Shown: positions 24,753 to 34,431, counted from the stretch's first letter. The stretch is DNA of 45,495 nucleotides from UASB124 sp964446935 (GCA_964446935.1 CAYUQI010000013.1:1-45495), one strand, 5' to 3'. Notes: generated from the sequence alone by a model not told the origin. Program-made: numbers and translations.

Positions 24753-25816
24753 AAACAAAAACACTCTTTGTTGTTGCAGCAGGATCGGGTGGACATATTC
24801 TACCAGCTCTGCAATGTGCTCAACAATGGCATAATGACAATCCAGGCAGCACGGTTATTTTTTTTACCGGCACAAGTGAACTGGAACGTAAAATACGTGA
24901 AAAACATACATTTATAACAAAAGCCATCCCCTGCCACCTCACAAAATTTTCATCCTGCTGGAAGATTCCACTCGTTATGATGCAAGCAATTATTATCTTG
25001 ATCAAAAGTATGTGGTATTCATTTGCATACAAACCAGAAAAAATAATCAGTACAGGGGGACTTCTTGCCATTCCGGTATGCATCGCCGGGTGGTGCACTC
25101 GACGAATTATTGATGTCTATAATCTCGATGCAATACCTGGCAAGGCAAACAGGTTCTTGTTCCCGTTGGCTACTACTATTTTCATTACGTTTGCCCAAAC
25201 ACAAGCCTCATGCAAAGCATTTGGTATCAATTATGCACATAAATGCAAGCTTGTTCCCTATCCACTACGCTTTACTCAAACAGATCGTGACATACAACCC
25301 AACGTTGTTATAGAACGAATCAACAAACAACTTGAGCAACGTAACTTTGTACATCGCTTTCAACCAACACGAAAAACATTATTTATCCTAGGTGGTTCGC
25401 AAGGATCAATGTTACTCAATACGCTTATTAAAGGCTTTATTGAACAATTTCCAATGATGAACAACAAACTTCAAATCATTCATCAAACAGGAGCTTTTCA
25501 GGAAAATACGTGGGATAATTGGTACGCTCAACATGCTATTCCAGCACTCACCTTCAGTTACGATGAGCACGTGCAACATTATTATGTGATTTCAGATCTT
25601 ATTATCTGTCGCGCTGGAGCAGGAACAATGTTTGAAATAGCATTTTTTAATAAAAAATGTATCGTTATTCCTCTTGTTGCTCCAACAACTGCACATCAAG
25701 TACAAAATGCTCACGCTATGGCAGAACAACATCCCCAGCTTTTTACAATACTTGAACAAGAAATTGTTAGTAAAAATCAAACAATTTTTTATGATACATT
25801 ACGAACATTAATATAG
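24749..25816 (+). CDS. murG: UDP-GlcNAc transferase MurG
   Basis: Converts lipid I to lipid II on the inner face of the membrane by adding GlcNAc, the last step before MurJ flips it. 355 aa of GT-B fold. The N-terminal glycine loop is GSGGHILPALQCAQ at 12-25; the second domain has FILGGSQGSMLLN, then YVISDLIICRAGAGTMFEIAF and IPLVAPTTAHQVQNA, the donor-binding stretches of MurG. The start overlaps the TPR stop as ATGA. lgt follows 8 bp later. Confidence 0.93.
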   Translation: MKTKTLFVVAAGSGGHILPALQCAQQWHNDNPGSTVIFFTGTSELERKIREKHTFITKAIPCHLTKFSSCWKIPLVMMQAIIILIKSMWYSFAYKPEKIISTGGLLAIPVCIAGWCTRRIIDVYNLDAIPGKANRFLFPLATTIFITFAQTQASCKAFGINYAHKCKLVPYPLRFTQTDRDIQPNVVIERINKQLEQRNFVHRFQPTRKTLFILGGSQGSMLLNTLIKGFIEQFPMMNNKLQIIHQTGAFQENTWDNWYAQHAIPALTFSYDEHVQHYYVISDLIICRAGAGTMFEIAFFNKKCIVIPLVAPTTAHQVQNAHAMAEQHPQLFTILEQEIVSKNQTIFYDTLRTLI

Positions 25817-25824
25817 GAGATCGT

Positions 25825-26613
25825 ATGCATCCTCGACTACTTCACCTCTGGGGGCCATTATGGATTCAATCATATGGTGTTATGATTGCCATCGGTTTTC
25901 TGGTATTTATCTTTTTAACTATGCGCCATCCACTTCGCATAAAAACTATTTCCAAAGAACTCTATCTCAACACACTTTTTATCGGACTTGCTGGTGGTAT
26001 TATCGGTGGACGGTTACTACATGTTATTATGAGCCCATCAGATTTTACCTCATGGAAAGACATTTTTTATCCATGGGTACCAGGTTTTATTGTTTTGGGA
26101 TCCATCATTGGTGCGATTATTTCAGTTACTTGGTACCTGCGCAAGCACAAGGTCCCTATCTTACCAGTTCTTGATTTAGCAGCCTTGTATGGCCCACTAT
26201 TTCAATCAATTTCCCGTCTTGGATGCCTCTTGGCAGGCTGTTGCTATGGCGCACCAACAACAATCGCGTGGGCAATAACATTCACCAATCCACAAGCAAG
26301 TGCCCCACTTAATATCCCTCTACACCCCACACAACTGTACACGAGTATTGTTTCATTTATCATTTTTATCATTGTTCAAACACTCGCATCAACATTCATA
26401 AAAAAACCAGGGTTAATTCTGTGCAGCTTTTTGATGCTAGAAAACATGGCACGTTTTGTTCTTGACTTTTGGCGTGGTGACCGCCAACCTATCATCGCCT
26501 CCCTGTTTGATGGAGCTCTGAGTATTTCACAAGTACAACTGCTTTCATGCGCTGGTTTTGTACTCGCAGCAGGAGGCTTTGTATGGTTGTGGTATAGATC
26601 AGTAAAAAATTGA
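25825..26613 (+). CDS. lgt: prolipoprotein diacylglyceryl transferase Lgt
   Basis: Attaches diacylglycerol to the lipobox Cys of prolipoproteins. 262 aa with seven or so membrane segments. Motifs: an N-terminal IQSYGVMIAIGFL, then GGIIGGRLLHVI, and the signature region SRLGCLLAGCCYGAPT followed by PLHPTQLYTS. FWRGDRQP near the C-terminus holds another conserved Arg. AGGAG precedes the ATG. Its presence implies that the cell makes lipoproteins, in keeping with the LolD-type ATPase. Confidence 0.93.
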   Translation: MHPRLLHLWGPLWIQSYGVMIAIGFLVFIFLTMRHPLRIKTISKELYLNTLFIGLAGGIIGGRLLHVIMSPSDFTSWKDIFYPWVPGFIVLGSIIGAIISVTWYLRKHKVPILPVLDLAALYGPLFQSISRLGCLLAGCCYGAPTTIAWAITFTNPQASAPLNIPLHPTQLYTSIVSFIIFIIVQTLASTFIKKPGLILCSFLMLENMARFVLDFWRGDRQPIIASLFDGALSISQVQLLSCAGFVLAAGGFVWLWYRSVKN

Positions 26614-26620
26614 TATAAAA

Positions 26621-28417
26621 ATGTCACTATTTGGTTATATAAAGTCGCAAGTATCTATCTTAGATGTTGTCGGTGAATACGTTTCGCTTAAGCCCGCTGG
26701 AAATTATCACAAAGGGCCATGTCCCTTCCATTCAGAAAAGGATGCTTCGTTTACCGTAAGTCCAGATAAACAAATTTTTTATTGTTTTGGTTGTCATGCA
26801 TCAGGTGATGTCATTGGCTTCATTGCAAAAGTTGAAAACATGTCGCAAATGGAAGCCGCACGCTTCTTAATTGAACAGCACCATGTGCAGGTCCCTGCAG
26901 ACATTATGCATGCTCAATCACTCCCAACGCTCGAACAAATCAATGCAAAAGAACGCTACTTTCAGGTATGCCAAGCGGTTGGGCAATGGGCACACAAAGC
27001 ATTGCTAACCAACAAACCAGCGCTCCAATACCTCAAAGATCGGGCACTTAAACTCGATACCATTAAACTGTTTTCTATTGGATATCTTCCAAGTGGAACG
27101 GCCGCACTGAATATCTTCATCAAAGATATGGTCAAGCAAGGGATTCTTCTCAAAGACCTCTTGGATCATGGCATCCTTATGGAAGGTAGAACCTCTGGTC
27201 ATTATTCGCCCTTTGAGGAGCGAATTTTGTTCCCCATTAAGAATAATCGTGGACAATGGTGTGGTTTTGGGGGTCGAATATTTAAAGCAGGAGACGAGCG
27301 ACCCAAATATTATAACAGCAAAGAATCTGACGGTTTTGAAAAAGGAAAACTCCTGTTTGGTCTCGATATAGCAAAAAAGGCTCTCCAAGAACGCAGCACT
27401 GGTTTTTTGGTAGAAGGGAACATTGATTGTCTGATGATGATTCAACAGGGGTACCCAAACACGATAGCCACCTTAGGCACTGCATGCACTATTGACCACC
27501 TCAAGATGCTCTCTCGCCTCATCCATACGCTCTTTGTACTTTATGATGGAGACGCCGCAGGCCAAAAAGCTATGTTGCGGCTTACCGAACTCTGCTGGGG
27601 GGTAAATATGGACCTCAAGATTATTAGTCTACCTACCGGACATGATCCTGCCTCATTTTTAAGCCAGAGCGGTGATCTTGAACCTCTTATACAGCATGCC
27701 CAGGACATTATCACCTTTTTTATTAATGCCTCAGGAGCTCATTTTTCTGGCAAGCCATTATCTCAAAAAATGAGTGCTGTAGAAAAAATTATAGTTATTA
27801 TTAGTCGTCTTAATGATCAGTTTAAACAGGATCTACTCCTTCATCACACGGCTGAAATCACTCAGATGCCCTTTGCTTCACTAAAAAAACTGATGACCGA
27901 CACAGCGCAAAAAACGTCAAAAACCGCCTCTTTTGAAAAATCATCACCTCCAATATCACCCGAAAAACAAGGGATTTTAAGCACAAAGGATGATACCTTT
28001 TTACTGGAAGAAAAAATTATTTCTGCTATAATTAACCATTTGAAGATACCTGCATCTGTTCACGACCTTCTCCCATATTTTTCGGAACGAGCGGGTATTA
28101 TATTGAAAAAGCTTGATAATTTAAATGATAAGCAAGAAACTTCGGTTGGTGCCTTTCTTGATACACTTGACGCTGAAGACCTTAAACAATGGGTAATACA
28201 GATAATGATGCAACATGACGGAACAGTATGTTATCAGATGCTTGACCTTCTTCTGGCGCGATTCTACAAATATCATTGGCACCACATTGTTAGAAATGTT
28301 AAAGAAGAGATAGTTAAGGCTGAAAAAGAAAATAATAAACAAAGGGTACAAGAGGTGTTGGAACATTTCGGCAATCTTAAACGCACATTGTTGCAAAACA
28401 GGGGGTTAAAGCAATGA
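26621..28417 (+). CDS. dnaG: DNA primase DnaG
   Basis: 598 aa. N-terminal CHC2 zinc finger C34-x2-H37-x17-C55-x2-C58; catalytic core with FGGRI and YYNSKES; TOPRIM residues Glu265 (VEGN) and Asp309/Asp311 (YDGDAAG); then a helicase-interacting C-terminal part from about 440. Synthesises RNA primers for replication. No clear Shine-Dalgarno is seen 7 bp after the lgt stop, so translation may depend on coupling. It overlaps rpoD by 4 bp (ATGA), a variant of the classic dnaG-rpoD pairing. Confidence 0.95.
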   Translation: MSLFGYIKSQVSILDVVGEYVSLKPAGNYHKGPCPFHSEKDASFTVSPDKQIFYCFGCHASGDVIGFIAKVENMSQMEAARFLIEQHHVQVPADIMHAQSLPTLEQINAKERYFQVCQAVGQWAHKALLTNKPALQYLKDRALKLDTIKLFSIGYLPSGTAALNIFIKDMVKQGILLKDLLDHGILMEGRTSGHYSPFEERILFPIKNNRGQWCGFGGRIFKAGDERPKYYNSKESDGFEKGKLLFGLDIAKKALQERSTGFLVEGNIDCLMMIQQGYPNTIATLGTACTIDHLKMLSRLIHTLFVLYDGDAAGQKAMLRLTELCWGVNMDLKIISLPTGHDPASFLSQSGDLEPLIQHAQDIITFFINASGAHFSGKPLSQKMSAVEKIIVIISRLNDQFKQDLLLHHTAEITQMPFASLKKLMTDTAQKTSKTASFEKSSPPISPEKQGILSTKDDTFLLEEKIISAIINHLKIPASVHDLLPYFSERAGIILKKLDNLNDKQETSVGAFLDTLDAEDLKQWVIQIMMQHDGTVCYQMLDLLLARFYKYHWHHIVRNVKEEIVKAEKENNKQRVQEVLEHFGNLKRTLLQNRGLKQ

Positions 28418-30759
28418 AATCAAAAAAGAAATTGGTAACAAGAGGTAAGGCTAAGGTTGTTGTGAAAAAAGCAAAAACCGTTACGGCTAAAAAATTGGTA
28501 TCTCGAACAAAGACGGCTAAAAAACAACAAGGCGTCAAAAAGATTGTGAAAAAGAACGTCGTTCCATCCAAGCAGTTCAAAAAAGTTACTGTTCAGTCAC
28601 AGCAGGCTATCAAAGCAACAGCCGCAGTAAGCAAGCAACCTGCAAAGACAAAGATCAACGTAACACCCAAAGCTGTAATCCCCGCAAAGCAAGAATCCAA
28701 AAAGATTGCGGTTACCACACCAAAACCAACAAGCAAAAAGCAATCTGTCGTTTCGAAAGAAAAAGTTATTGCATCCAAGCTTCAAAAGGCAAAAGCACCA
28801 ACGCCAGTACCAGCAAAAATGCTCGATGATGAAGAATCAGCTGAAAATATGGATGAGCTTGGAGATCTTGCAAGTTTACCAGAGGAAGAAGGAACTCCTG
28901 TTTCCCAAAATTTCAAAAGCATTGAAAAACAAGTTGCCGCGCTTGTTGAAAAAGGTCGCAACGAAGGCGTCTTAACCTATGAAGAAGTCTTAAGTTTTAA
29001 TCAACGGCACAAAATAAGCGAAGAAGATGCCAATGACCTTATTCGAGTTCTCGAACGCGAAAATATTGATCTCATTTCGCAAGATGAACTTGAAAGTAGT
29101 ACCAAAGGCCTTGAGGGATTGATCGAAGGAGAAACTGCACAGCCTATCCACGAAATTGTTTCCCCAAATCTTGAAAGCTCTTTGGAACGAGCAGAACTAT
29201 CAAGCGAATTAGCTGAAGAAGATGCCTATGAAAAAGACCTAGAACGATTAAAGGGTCTTCTTGAGCCAAGTCAATTAAACGATCCTGTAAAATTGTATCT
29301 TAAAGAAATTGGTAAAATTCCCCTGCTTAACAAAGAAACTGAAAAAGTTATTGCCAACAAAATTGCAGAAGGCAAACGCGAATCTATTGAATCAATTTCC
29401 CAATTTCCTTTTGTTGCCAAAGATTTAATGGGATTTGAAGAACGTATCACCAAGGATCCATTGTTCTTAAAGGATTTGATTCAATTCTCAGATTTTGATG
29501 AAGATAATTCTCCAAAATTTGAAGAAGAAAAACAAAAATTACTTGCAACCATAGGCCAAATCAAAGAATTAGTTGCCAATGAAGATAAGATTTATCGATC
29601 CTATCGCAGTCAACTTGATTCAGATGCCAAGAAAAAAGAAATGCTTGCAGCTGTTGATGCAAATCGCGTCCAAGTAATTAAGACCATTCAAATCATCAAA
29701 ATATCCAACAAACAGATACGAAAATTTGGCAAAAAAATAGAAAAATTCGTTCATAAGATTCAGGAAAAAGAAGATGAGAGCAAAACAACAGAGGTAAAAC
29801 TGAAATTTTATCAGAGTCTTCAAAATCCTACTCCTGAAGATCAAGAACAATTGGCTATGCTTGATACCATTGTCCGTGGCTCGCATAAAATTATTAAAAA
29901 AGTTGAAGCTGAGGCAGGACTTTCCAAAGAAAAGATGCTCAAACTTTTCAAAAAGTTTGTCGTTGCACAAGCAAAAGATAAAGCTGCAAAAGATGACCTT
30001 GCTCGTGCCAACCTCCGTCTTGTCGTTAATATCGCCAAAAAATATATTAATCGCGGACTTCATTTTCTTGACCTGATTCAAGAAGGAAACATCGGTCTTT
30101 TGAAAGCTGTTGAAAAGTTTGAATTTGAACGCGGATTTAAATTTTCAACGTATGCTACCTGGTGGATCAGACAGGCAATAACACGTGCTATAGCTGACCA
30201 ATCACGCACCATTCGTGTTCCTGTTCACATGGTCGAAACACTCAGTAAGATTAACAAAATTACTCGTACCTATGTACAAGAAAAAGGACATGAGCCTTCA
30301 TATGCTGAGTTGGCGCGTGAACTTAATCTTGATGAAAAGAAGATTAAAAATATTATTAAAATTTCAAAAGAGCCTGTATCTCTGGAAACTCCCGTTGGTG
30401 ATAGCGATGACACCTATTTGAAAGACTTCATTGAGGATGAAAATGAATATTCACCAGTCGACGCCGTCATCAATGAAGACCTTAAAGAAAAGGTACGTGA
30501 AGTCCTCAAATCGCTGACTCCTCGTGAGGAAAAGGTTCTGAAAATGCGTTTTGGTATTGACGTTGCTTCTGAGCATACCCTTGAAGAAGTTGGTAAAGAC
30601 TTCTCGGTTACTCGAGAACGTATTCGCCAAATTGAGGTCAAGGCACTGCGCAAACTTCGCCACCCATCACGTAGCAAAAAGCTCCTGGCATTCATAGAAA
30701 AAGAAACCGAAGGCAATGCACCTCAGCCACTTCCTCCAGGAGAACCACCCACAGAATAA
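28414..30759 (+). CDS. rpoD: primary sigma factor RpoD with a lysine-rich N-terminal extension
   Basis: 781 aa. Residues 1-135 are extremely basic, with about 38 Lys and only two acidic residues (Glu94, Glu116), rich in Ala, Val and Thr like histone H1 tails. Next is a region 1.1-like segment (about 165-225), a region 1.2 start (DPVKLYLKEIGKIPLL), a long non-conserved insert, and then the core: regions 2.1-2.4 with YATWWIRQ at 580-587, region 3, and the region 4.2 helix-turn-helix at about 721-752 (TLEEVGKDFSVTRERIRQIE). It directs RNA polymerase to housekeeping promoters. The start overlaps dnaG (ATGA). Confidence 0.95.
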   Translation: MKSKKKLVTRGKAKVVVKKAKTVTAKKLVSRTKTAKKQQGVKKIVKKNVVPSKQFKKVTVQSQQAIKATAAVSKQPAKTKINVTPKAVIPAKQESKKIAVTTPKPTSKKQSVVSKEKVIASKLQKAKAPTPVPAKMLDDEESAENMDELGDLASLPEEEGTPVSQNFKSIEKQVAALVEKGRNEGVLTYEEVLSFNQRHKISEEDANDLIRVLERENIDLISQDELESSTKGLEGLIEGETAQPIHEIVSPNLESSLERAELSSELAEEDAYEKDLERLKGLLEPSQLNDPVKLYLKEIGKIPLLNKETEKVIANKIAEGKRESIESISQFPFVAKDLMGFEERITKDPLFLKDLIQFSDFDEDNSPKFEEEKQKLLATIGQIKELVANEDKIYRSYRSQLDSDAKKKEMLAAVDANRVQVIKTIQIIKISNKQIRKFGKKIEKFVHKIQEKEDESKTTEVKLKFYQSLQNPTPEDQEQLAMLDTIVRGSHKIIKKVEAEAGLSKEKMLKLFKKFVVAQAKDKAAKDDLARANLRLVVNIAKKYINRGLHFLDLIQEGNIGLLKAVEKFEFERGFKFSTYATWWIRQAITRAIADQSRTIRVPVHMVETLSKINKITRTYVQEKGHEPSYAELARELNLDEKKIKNIIKISKEPVSLETPVGDSDDTYLKDFIEDENEYSPVDAVINEDLKEKVREVLKSLTPREEKVLKMRFGIDVASEHTLEEVGKDFSVTRERIRQIEVKALRKLRHPSRSKKLLAFIEKETEGNAPQPLPPGEPPTE

Positions 30760-30773
30760 TACCTTAAGGGGCC

Positions 30774-31928
30774 ATGAAGGTCTTACACATTATTACCAGC
30801 TTAAAAATTGGTGGGGCCGAGCAGGCACTGTGTAATCTACTTGAACAGTTGGTTCGTCAATCTAACATTCAGCATCATGTTGCTTACTTTTATGATGGAC
30901 CCTGCCGAAAACCTATAGAAAAGCTAGGAATTTCCACCTATCAGATCAAAGGATTGTTTCATCACTATGATCCAATCGCCTACCTAAGGCTTAAAAAATT
31001 TATTACCACGCTTAAGCCCGATCTTATTCACAGTTCTCTGTGGTCAGCCAACATCATCAGCCGCATCGTAGCCAAACAATGCAACATTCCACTGGTGTGT
31101 GCTCTTCATGGTAGCTGTTATAATGAAGGTCGCGTGCGTAACTGGCTCGATCGTATAACCGCACATCATGCACAAAAAATTGTTGCTGTTTCTTCCACAG
31201 TCTATAACGCTTATCAAAATCACATTGTAAAAACGCTGCGAAACCCCATCAAAAAAACGACAATCCTTAATAATCTTAGTGTTATCACCAATGGCATTGA
31301 TGCGGTTTCATTACGAACAAAGGCACTCGCCAATCCATTGTCTCGACAAGAATGTGGCATACCAACCAATGCCTTCGTTATTGGTGCGGTCGGGCGCCTT
31401 GAGCCTATCAAATCGTATCATGTGTTAATAGAAGCATTCTCCTTGCTTATGAATAAACAACAATCCGCCAGCCCCCTCATTCTCTGTATCGTTGGGAATG
31501 GATCACAAAAACCGTTACTTAATCGATTGACGCATGAACACGGCATCGCATCATCGGTCATTTTTACCGGCATGCGAGTTGATGCCTATCGTTTTTATCA
31601 ACTTTTTGACGTTTTTGCTCTTTCTTCACAAAGTGAGGGACTGTCTATCGCTCTTTTGGAAGCATTAAGCTTTGGGTTACCCGTCGTTACTACCCACCAT
31701 ACTATGGCAGCACATGATGCTATCATCAACGGTAGCAACGGGTTCTTGGTTGCTCCTAATGACGCCACAACTCTGGCAGAAGCATTGGGGGCTCTTTATT
31801 GCAATAAAGAGTTGCTAACATCGATGGGAATGTATAATAAGAATTTGGTAGAAACAAAGTTTTCTCTACAACGAACAGCCGAATGCTACCAAAACATATT
31901 CAAAGCAACGCAAAAAACAACAAACTGA
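30774..31928 (+). CDS. glycosyltransferase, GT4 family
   Basis: 384 aa of GT-B fold. The N-terminal MKVLHIITSLKIGGAEQ is the acceptor-domain start typical of GT4 enzymes. The C-terminal donor domain has GRLEPIKSYHVLIEAF and SSQSEGLSIALLEALSFGLPVV, with the conserved E-x7-E (Glu of SEG and Glu of LLEA). It probably adds a sugar to a lipid, polysaccharide or protein; the acceptor cannot be told. It follows rpoD by 14 bp with AAGGGG only 2 bp before the ATG, which is tight. It is the last gene of the operon begun by dciA. Confidence 0.85.
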   Translation: MKVLHIITSLKIGGAEQALCNLLEQLVRQSNIQHHVAYFYDGPCRKPIEKLGISTYQIKGLFHHYDPIAYLRLKKFITTLKPDLIHSSLWSANIISRIVAKQCNIPLVCALHGSCYNEGRVRNWLDRITAHHAQKIVAVSSTVYNAYQNHIVKTLRNPIKKTTILNNLSVITNGIDAVSLRTKALANPLSRQECGIPTNAFVIGAVGRLEPIKSYHVLIEAFSLLMNKQQSASPLILCIVGNGSQKPLLNRLTHEHGIASSVIFTGMRVDAYRFYQLFDVFALSSQSEGLSIALLEALSFGLPVVTTHHTMAAHDAIINGSNGFLVAPNDATTLAEALGALYCNKELLTSMGMYNKNLVETKFSLQRTAECYQNIFKATQKTTN

Positions 31929-32017
31929 AAATATATCATTAGGCTTTTTTTAAAGTATGTATCTTTGGAAAACAGTTCAAAATAACGGGACAATCAGAAC
32001 ATCCACCCAAAATTTTT

Positions 32018-32046
32018 TTGATTTTTTATTGAACCTCATATATACT
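32018..32046 (+). promoter_or_regulatory. promoter upstream of truA
   Basis: TTGATT, a 17-bp spacer, then TATACT, about 90 bp before truA. The transcript would start near 32053 and contain two hairpins before the gene. Nothing else is seen between 31929 and this site. Confidence 0.55.
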
Positions 32047-32084
32047 CAACTTAATTCTAGACAAGATCTAGATAACCTCCATTT

Positions 32085-32124
32085 CCCCTGTCCATGGCGT
32101 TCGTCTGGATGGGGGTTTTCTTTT
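32085..32124 (+). terminator. intrinsic terminator in the truA leader (attenuator candidate)
   Basis: CCCCTGTCCA (32085-32094), loop of 11, TGGATGGGGG (32106-32115), then TTTTCTTTT. All ten positions pair if G-U is allowed. It is followed directly by the truA Shine-Dalgarno AAAGGA at 32125-32130. A smaller hairpin TCTAGA/TCTAGA (32056-32061, 32067-32072) lies before it. Confidence 0.7.
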
Positions 32125-32134
32125 AAAGGACTCT

Positions 32135-32899
32135 ATGCAAGCGTATAAAATTGTTGTTGCGTATGATGGCACAGACTTTCACGGATGGCAAATTCAACCG
32201 CGTGATATCAGTATTAGTTCCTGTCTTCAAGATGCATGGACACGACTTTTTAATGAACGCATCACCATAATAGGTGCATCACGCACCGACGCAGGCGTCC
32301 ACGCACTCGGTCAAGTAGCACGTTTCCACGCACATCCGCCCTCTCATTTGAACGAAGAAACACTTAAAACATTATGGAATAACCATCTTCCATCAAGTGT
32401 TATGATCAGGGATCTTTGCAAAGTAGATGCTTCATTTCATCCCTGCGCTAACGTCAAACAAAAAACATATCAATACGTCCTGTTTTTAAAACGGCCAATC
32501 CCATTTATTGCTCGTTTTGGATGGCGCTATGAATTCATTGATTCGGTTGATAAAGAAAAGTTCTATCAAGGGTTACAACTCTATCGTGGTACGCATGATT
32601 TTGGATCTTTTTGCAAAATAGAAGATGATGACACCGCAACTATTCGCACTATTGATGAAATAACACTCAAGCCCTATTCTCACTGGAAAGCACTTGTTGT
32701 TACCATCAAAGGACCGGGATTTGCACGCTTTCAAATTCGCCGCATGATCGGATATGCACTTGATGTTGCACGCAGACCAGCTCTTTCGGTAGACTACATC
32801 AATGATATGTTGCGCAATCCAAATCCACAACAAACGTTACTCAAAGCTGAAGGATGCGGATTGTGCTTACGTAAAATTATTTATAAACCAAAGGTATAA
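32135..32899 (+). CDS. truA: tRNA pseudouridine synthase A
   Basis: Forms pseudouridine at positions 38-40 of the tRNA anticodon stem. 254 aa, family length. Start KIVVAYDGTDFHGWQIQP; the catalytic Asp is Asp52 in SRTDAGVHALGQV; further conserved stretches are YRGTHDFGSFCK and ARFQIRRMIG. AAAGGA precedes the ATG with ideal spacing. cdsA follows 4 bp after the stop. Confidence 0.95.
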   Translation: MQAYKIVVAYDGTDFHGWQIQPRDISISSCLQDAWTRLFNERITIIGASRTDAGVHALGQVARFHAHPPSHLNEETLKTLWNNHLPSSVMIRDLCKVDASFHPCANVKQKTYQYVLFLKRPIPFIARFGWRYEFIDSVDKEKFYQGLQLYRGTHDFGSFCKIEDDDTATIRTIDEITLKPYSHWKALVVTIKGPGFARFQIRRMIGYALDVARRPALSVDYINDMLRNPNPQQTLLKAEGCGLCLRKIIYKPKV

Positions 32900-32903
32900 C
32901 ACT

Positions 32904-33563
32904 ATGGCAGAGCTATTGAAACGGTTGATCACGGGAATAATACTTATTGGATGTTTAATTGGAGCCTACCTTCATTCTCTTACCCTCTACATACTCTTTC
33001 TTTCCGGCATTTTTTTGTTGATGCTAACCATTGAATGGCCGCGTTTGTTACCCCCCAAGAGCCCGCGCTTTTTTTTATTTACCCTCGCATATCCAATCAC
33101 TCCTTGTTTCATTTTGCTCTGGTTGGCTATTCGATATTATGCTCTCGATTACTATCTTCCCCTCTATCCATTTTTTGTTGCTTGGACAGCAGATACCTTC
33201 GGGTACATCATTGGCAAATTAACCGGATATCACAAAATTTGTCCATTAACAAGTCCTGGTAAATCATACGAAGGATTAGTAGGAAGTATGATCGGTGTGT
33301 TCATCATGCACACATGGCTCATGCCTCGCATGGCATTTCTATCAACATCACCAATGACTCACAATATGTTTGTTCTTGCTCTTTATACAATCATCATAAC
33401 GGTTATCGCGTTTCTCGGAGGCTATTTACTTTCACTGCTTAAACGAAGACAAAATCTGAAGGATGCAGGGACCATACTTCCTGGACATGGTGGTTTTCTC
33501 GATCGATTTGATTCAGTATTTTTTGTTTCGCTTGCCATGCCCATTCTCCTGCTTGTTTTCTAA
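32904..33563 (+). CDS. cdsA: phosphatidate cytidylyltransferase
   Basis: Makes CDP-diacylglycerol, the precursor of bacterial phospholipids, in the cytoplasmic membrane. 219 aa from ATG 32904, which has AAAGG (within the end of truA) upstream; the frame is open further 5' but that overlaps truA. About six membrane segments. The family signature is near the C-terminus: LLKRRQNLKDAGTILPGHGG followed by LDRFDS. It is shorter than E. coli CdsA (285 aa), as in many small-genome bacteria. Confidence 0.9.
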   Translation: MAELLKRLITGIILIGCLIGAYLHSLTLYILFLSGIFLLMLTIEWPRLLPPKSPRFFLFTLAYPITPCFILLWLAIRYYALDYYLPLYPFFVAWTADTFGYIIGKLTGYHKICPLTSPGKSYEGLVGSMIGVFIMHTWLMPRMAFLSTSPMTHNMFVLALYTIIITVIAFLGGYLLSLLKRRQNLKDAGTILPGHGGFLDRFDSVFFVSLAMPILLLVF

Positions 33564-33672
33564 ATATCTTTACTTCATTGTGCATGCTGGCACATGTTGT
33601 ACTTAGAACAACGAAGACAATGCAGTCAGTCGGGTTGTTCGTGGGGATGTTCTTTATTCGGGGGGACTTGTT

Positions 33673-34428
33673 ATGAAGATCACAATTTTTAAAATCATTC
33701 TGTGTTGTACGCTGTTGTCACCATTCATCATCAAAGGCATGGACCAACAACTACCAACACATCCATCAATCGTACAGATCAATGCACAAGAGCTGTGCGG
33801 ATATTGGAAAGATGAAGCTTTTCGAGACTATTTGCGTAAAGAAATCATAGGACTCTTCAATAGAATTTACAAAACCCATTTTATCTTATTGTATTCGGGT
33901 AATCCTATCATCAGCGAGGCTTCAATAATCGCTCAAAAAGGGTATCTTCTGACTATGTGGTCACACATAAACACTTTCATAGATCAAGAAGCAACCTACC
34001 CGTTAAATATCAATTGTTTTTTTAAACCTTGTGATAAAAATCTTATTTCCATTAATGACATTAGTTTAGGCGCACTTAAAGATTATTGGGGCAACCACAA
34101 TGCTTCAGGGTTTCTTTTGGAAATGCTTGTTTTGCTTTTAGCCACAGAAAAACATCTTAAATTTATTAACAGCAGAATTACCGGCTGCCTTGAATATTTT
34201 AAAAAAATAGAACATACCAGTACCCAGATACAAAATGGCTATGAAACAATGCAGAAAACGCTTGCTTCAATCTTTGCGTTGATTGCTAAAGCAACAAAAA
34301 TCATTAACGAGATCTTAAAGCAGCATCCACCTCAAAAGCTGCAAAATTTCAAAAATGTGGTAAGCTCCTCGTCGTCCTCATCAGAATTGAAGTTAGAAAA
34401 TGACATGGATACATTAAGAATTCATTAG
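33673..34428 (+). CDS. secreted helical protein of unknown function
   Basis: 251 aa; GGGGGGA lies upstream of the ATG. Signal peptide at 1-22 ends IKG, followed by MDQQ. The mature protein is mostly helical, with one Cys pair-rich area (CFFKPC near 116-121), and ends in a seven-serine stretch and an acidic tail. No family is recognised. The amidase-like gene starts 3 bp after the stop, so the two are translated together. Confidence 0.7.
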   Translation: MKITIFKIILCCTLLSPFIIKGMDQQLPTHPSIVQINAQELCGYWKDEAFRDYLRKEIIGLFNRIYKTHFILLYSGNPIISEASIIAQKGYLLTMWSHINTFIDQEATYPLNINCFFKPCDKNLISINDISLGALKDYWGNHNASGFLLEMLVLLLATEKHLKFINSRITGCLEYFKKIEHTSTQIQNGYETMQKTLASIFALIAKATKIINEILKQHPPQKLQNFKNVVSSSSSSSELKLENDMDTLRIH

Positions 34429-34431
34429 AAT

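Noticed and set aside
31957..32148. 63-aa plus-strand open frame before truA
   Set aside because: It covers the promoter and terminator and overlaps the truA start; no Shine-Dalgarno.
33564..33672. Possible small RNA between cdsA and the secreted gene
   Set aside because: Only a 5-bp GTTGT/ACAAC stem is visible, with no promoter or terminator.
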